NCBI GenBank assembly: GCA_022826645.1
Contig: JAJDUM010000091.1
Span: 1-34,482, forward strand
Reading direction: 5' to 3'
Length of the DNA stretch: 34,482 nt
DNA from: Candidatus Poribacteria bacterium
GTDB lineage: Bacteria; Poribacteria; WGA-4E; PCPOR2b
How positions within the stretch are numbered: the stretch's first letter is position 1; every line of letters begins with the position of its first letter. The notes beneath the pieces are model-generated. The model saw only the letters and a list, made by a program, of their open reading frames with translations, had not been told where the DNA came from and made no database searches. This document shows positions 33,741 to 34,482 of the stretch, one piece after another. A program made the translations under genes and the position numbers.

Positions 33741-33920
33741 TGGAGAGGTTTCCGAGTTGCCGCTCGCCCCCCCCTGAAGCAAAACGAGAGACGACCTCGA
33801 ATCGCTTCGTTATTGTTAGGATGAGTGCCTAACAACTATTTTATAGTATACCCTTTTATGCCATTCGTTTCAAGTGGAAACAAAAGGGGCTGCGCGATTT
33901 GAGGACGCAGCCCTTTTTTG
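33741..33920 (+). ncRNA. Candidate small RNA or 5' attenuator
   Basis: Between a promoter and an intrinsic terminator lie about 180 bases with dense inverted repeats. CGAG/CTCG form a stem (33753-33756 with 33763-33766). GAGGT (33745-33749) can pair with ACCTC (33794-33798). GAAGC pairs with GCTTC (33776-33780 with 33804-33808). TTGTTAGG pairs with CCTAACAA around a seven-base loop (33813-33835). Some pairings compete, as in attenuators. It matches no RNA family I recognise. It could be an independent sRNA or a leader controlling the secreted protein gene at 33957. Confidence 0.45.
33882..33920 (+). terminator. Intrinsic terminator of the structured RNA segment
   Basis: GGGCTGCG (33887-33894) pairs with CGCAGCCC (33906-33913), extended by flanking A and T runs, with an 11-base loop and six Ts. 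It ends 37 bases before the next ATG. Confidence 0.85.
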
Positions 33921-33956
33921 TTTTCGGTCGGAACGGTGGTATGAAGGAGATTTAAG

Positions 33957-34403
33957 ATGTTTGCAATAAACGGACGGTTCATAGCAACGATTTGTTTTGT
34001 AGGGTTCTTAGTGACCAGTTTGGGGATGTATGAGGCTTTTCGTCCGCAGCAAGCGGAAGCAAACTGTTCAACTACCGGAAGGGTTCACGACTACTATGAT
34101 TGGGATACAGGTAGTACCGAAACTACGTTGAGTTCTTGGACTGAGACGAAGAATTGTTCGCGTTGCTCAGGCTATCCGGCCAGCACACATACGGTAAAAG
34201 AGGTTGAGCACGCAAGCACTGGTGTCGATATCTGGAAACATAGATGGTTCTGGAGTTCAAATTGGAATCACTGTCACTCACACAGATATTCTATTAGCTA
34301 CGTGGTCACTCACACAGTGCATTGTAATCAATCGGGTAGTAATAATAACGCAAGTTGCTATTTGAATATCCATGGAATTTCCGTTAGAGTATTTGTTGCC
34401 TAA
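33957..34403 (+). CDS. Small secreted Cys/His/Trp-rich protein (unknown)
   Basis: The 148-residue protein starts at an ATG with AAGGAGA upstream. A signal peptide (1 to about 35, FIATICFVGFLVTSLGM core, cleavage after QAEA) precedes a mature part of about 113 residues. That part has six cysteines (37, 67, 70, 106, 123, 134), including CSRC at 67-70, many histidines (HCHSHR at 105-110) and several tryptophans. Such composition suggests disulfides or metal binding outside the cytoplasm. I recognise no family. It follows the promoter, stem-loop and terminator segment and may be controlled by it. Confidence 0.7.
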   Translation: MFAINGRFIATICFVGFLVTSLGMYEAFRPQQAEANCSTTGRVHDYYDWDTGSTETTLSSWTETKNCSRCSGYPASTHTVKEVEHASTGVDIWKHRWFWSSNWNHCHSHRYSISYVVTHTVHCNQSGSNNNASCYLNIHGISVRVFVA

Positions 34404-34430
34404 AACAAAACACTCAAACAGGAGAATCCC

Positions 34431-34482
34431 ATGGACTTAGTAATTGTAGCATTTTATACGCTTTGTGACGATCTGTTAATTC
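34431..34482 (+). CDS. Start of a further gene, cut by the window end (possibly transposase)
   Basis: An ATG at 34431 with AGGAGA 6 bases upstream opens a frame of 17 codons (MDLVIVAFYTLCDDLLI) to the window edge. The opening, hydrophobic with a Cys-Asp-Asp-Leu-Leu run, resembles the N-terminus of some insertion-sequence transposases (IS982-like), but 17 residues are too few for a firm call. Confidence 0.4.
   Translation, partial: MDLVIVAFYTLCDDLLI

Larger units (their letters stand above)
33620..33956. other. Intergenic region, 337 bp, carrying promoter, stem-loops and terminator
   Basis: No protein gene is supported. The first 85 bases are AT-rich with a small GCGAA/TTCGC hairpin at about 33644-33655. 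The rest holds the promoter, the structured segment and the terminator described in other entries, then AAGGAGA just before the ATG at 33957. Confidence 0.6.

Overview
The window looks like a piece of a Gram-negative, outer-membrane-bearing bacterial chromosome of about 50% GC. It encodes a TolC-type outer membrane channel, a beta-barrel protein, an ExbB/TolQ motor, a TonB-like protein and a lipoprotein. The mix of phytanoyl-CoA dioxygenase, mandelate-racemase-like, Ldh-type and propeller glycosidase-like genes, with long TPR proteins, suggests an uncultured lineage such as Candidatus Poribacteria or a relative. That assignment is inference from gene content; there is no rRNA or other phylogenetic marker here. 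No tRNA, rRNA or CRISPR array was recognised.

Left part (1-11.1 kb, mostly + strand): catabolic and one-carbon genes. A pterin-binding methyltransferase and a small 'virulence factor' family protein are followed by an Ldh-type oxidoreductase, a zinc homocysteine S-methyltransferase-like protein and an enolase-superfamily enzyme. Next come a secreted or anchored HEXXH peptidase-like protein and a convergent zinc-ribbon membrane protein. The block ends with a PhyH dioxygenase, a propeller glycosidase-like protein and two 2-methylcitrate-cycle enzymes (prpB, prpC).

Middle (11.1-19.5 kb): an NtrC-type sigma-54 activator and a prepilin peptidase, then argB with its own promoter. On the - strand lies a tightly overlapped operon: TolC, then a long-coiled-coil HlyD/MacA adaptor, then a MacB/LolD-type ATPase without permease, then beta-RFAP synthase, the first enzyme specific to tetrahydromethanopterin synthesis.

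Right part (19.9-31.7 kb): envelope and signalling genes. A caspase-fold protein has lost its catalytic His and Cys and carries a PEGA domain and a membrane anchor. Next is a coiled-coil protein with a DisA_N-like (diadenylate cyclase) domain. A strong promoter then opens a compact cluster: a 1103-residue TPR protein, a beta-barrel protein with three 22-residue tandem repeats, an ExbB/TolQ-like channel, and a TonB-like protein overlapping it with no ExbD/TolR. A TPR lipoprotein with a consensus sigma-70 promoter and a strong terminator follows. Together these look like an energised envelope machine of non-standard composition, and this is the best candidate for an undescribed system.

Right edge (31.9-34.5 kb): an orphan double-length iron-type ABC permease; a promoter, stem-loop and terminator segment that may be a small RNA or attenuator; a small secreted Cys/His/Trp-rich protein of unknown function; and the first 17 codons of a further reading frame cut by the window end.
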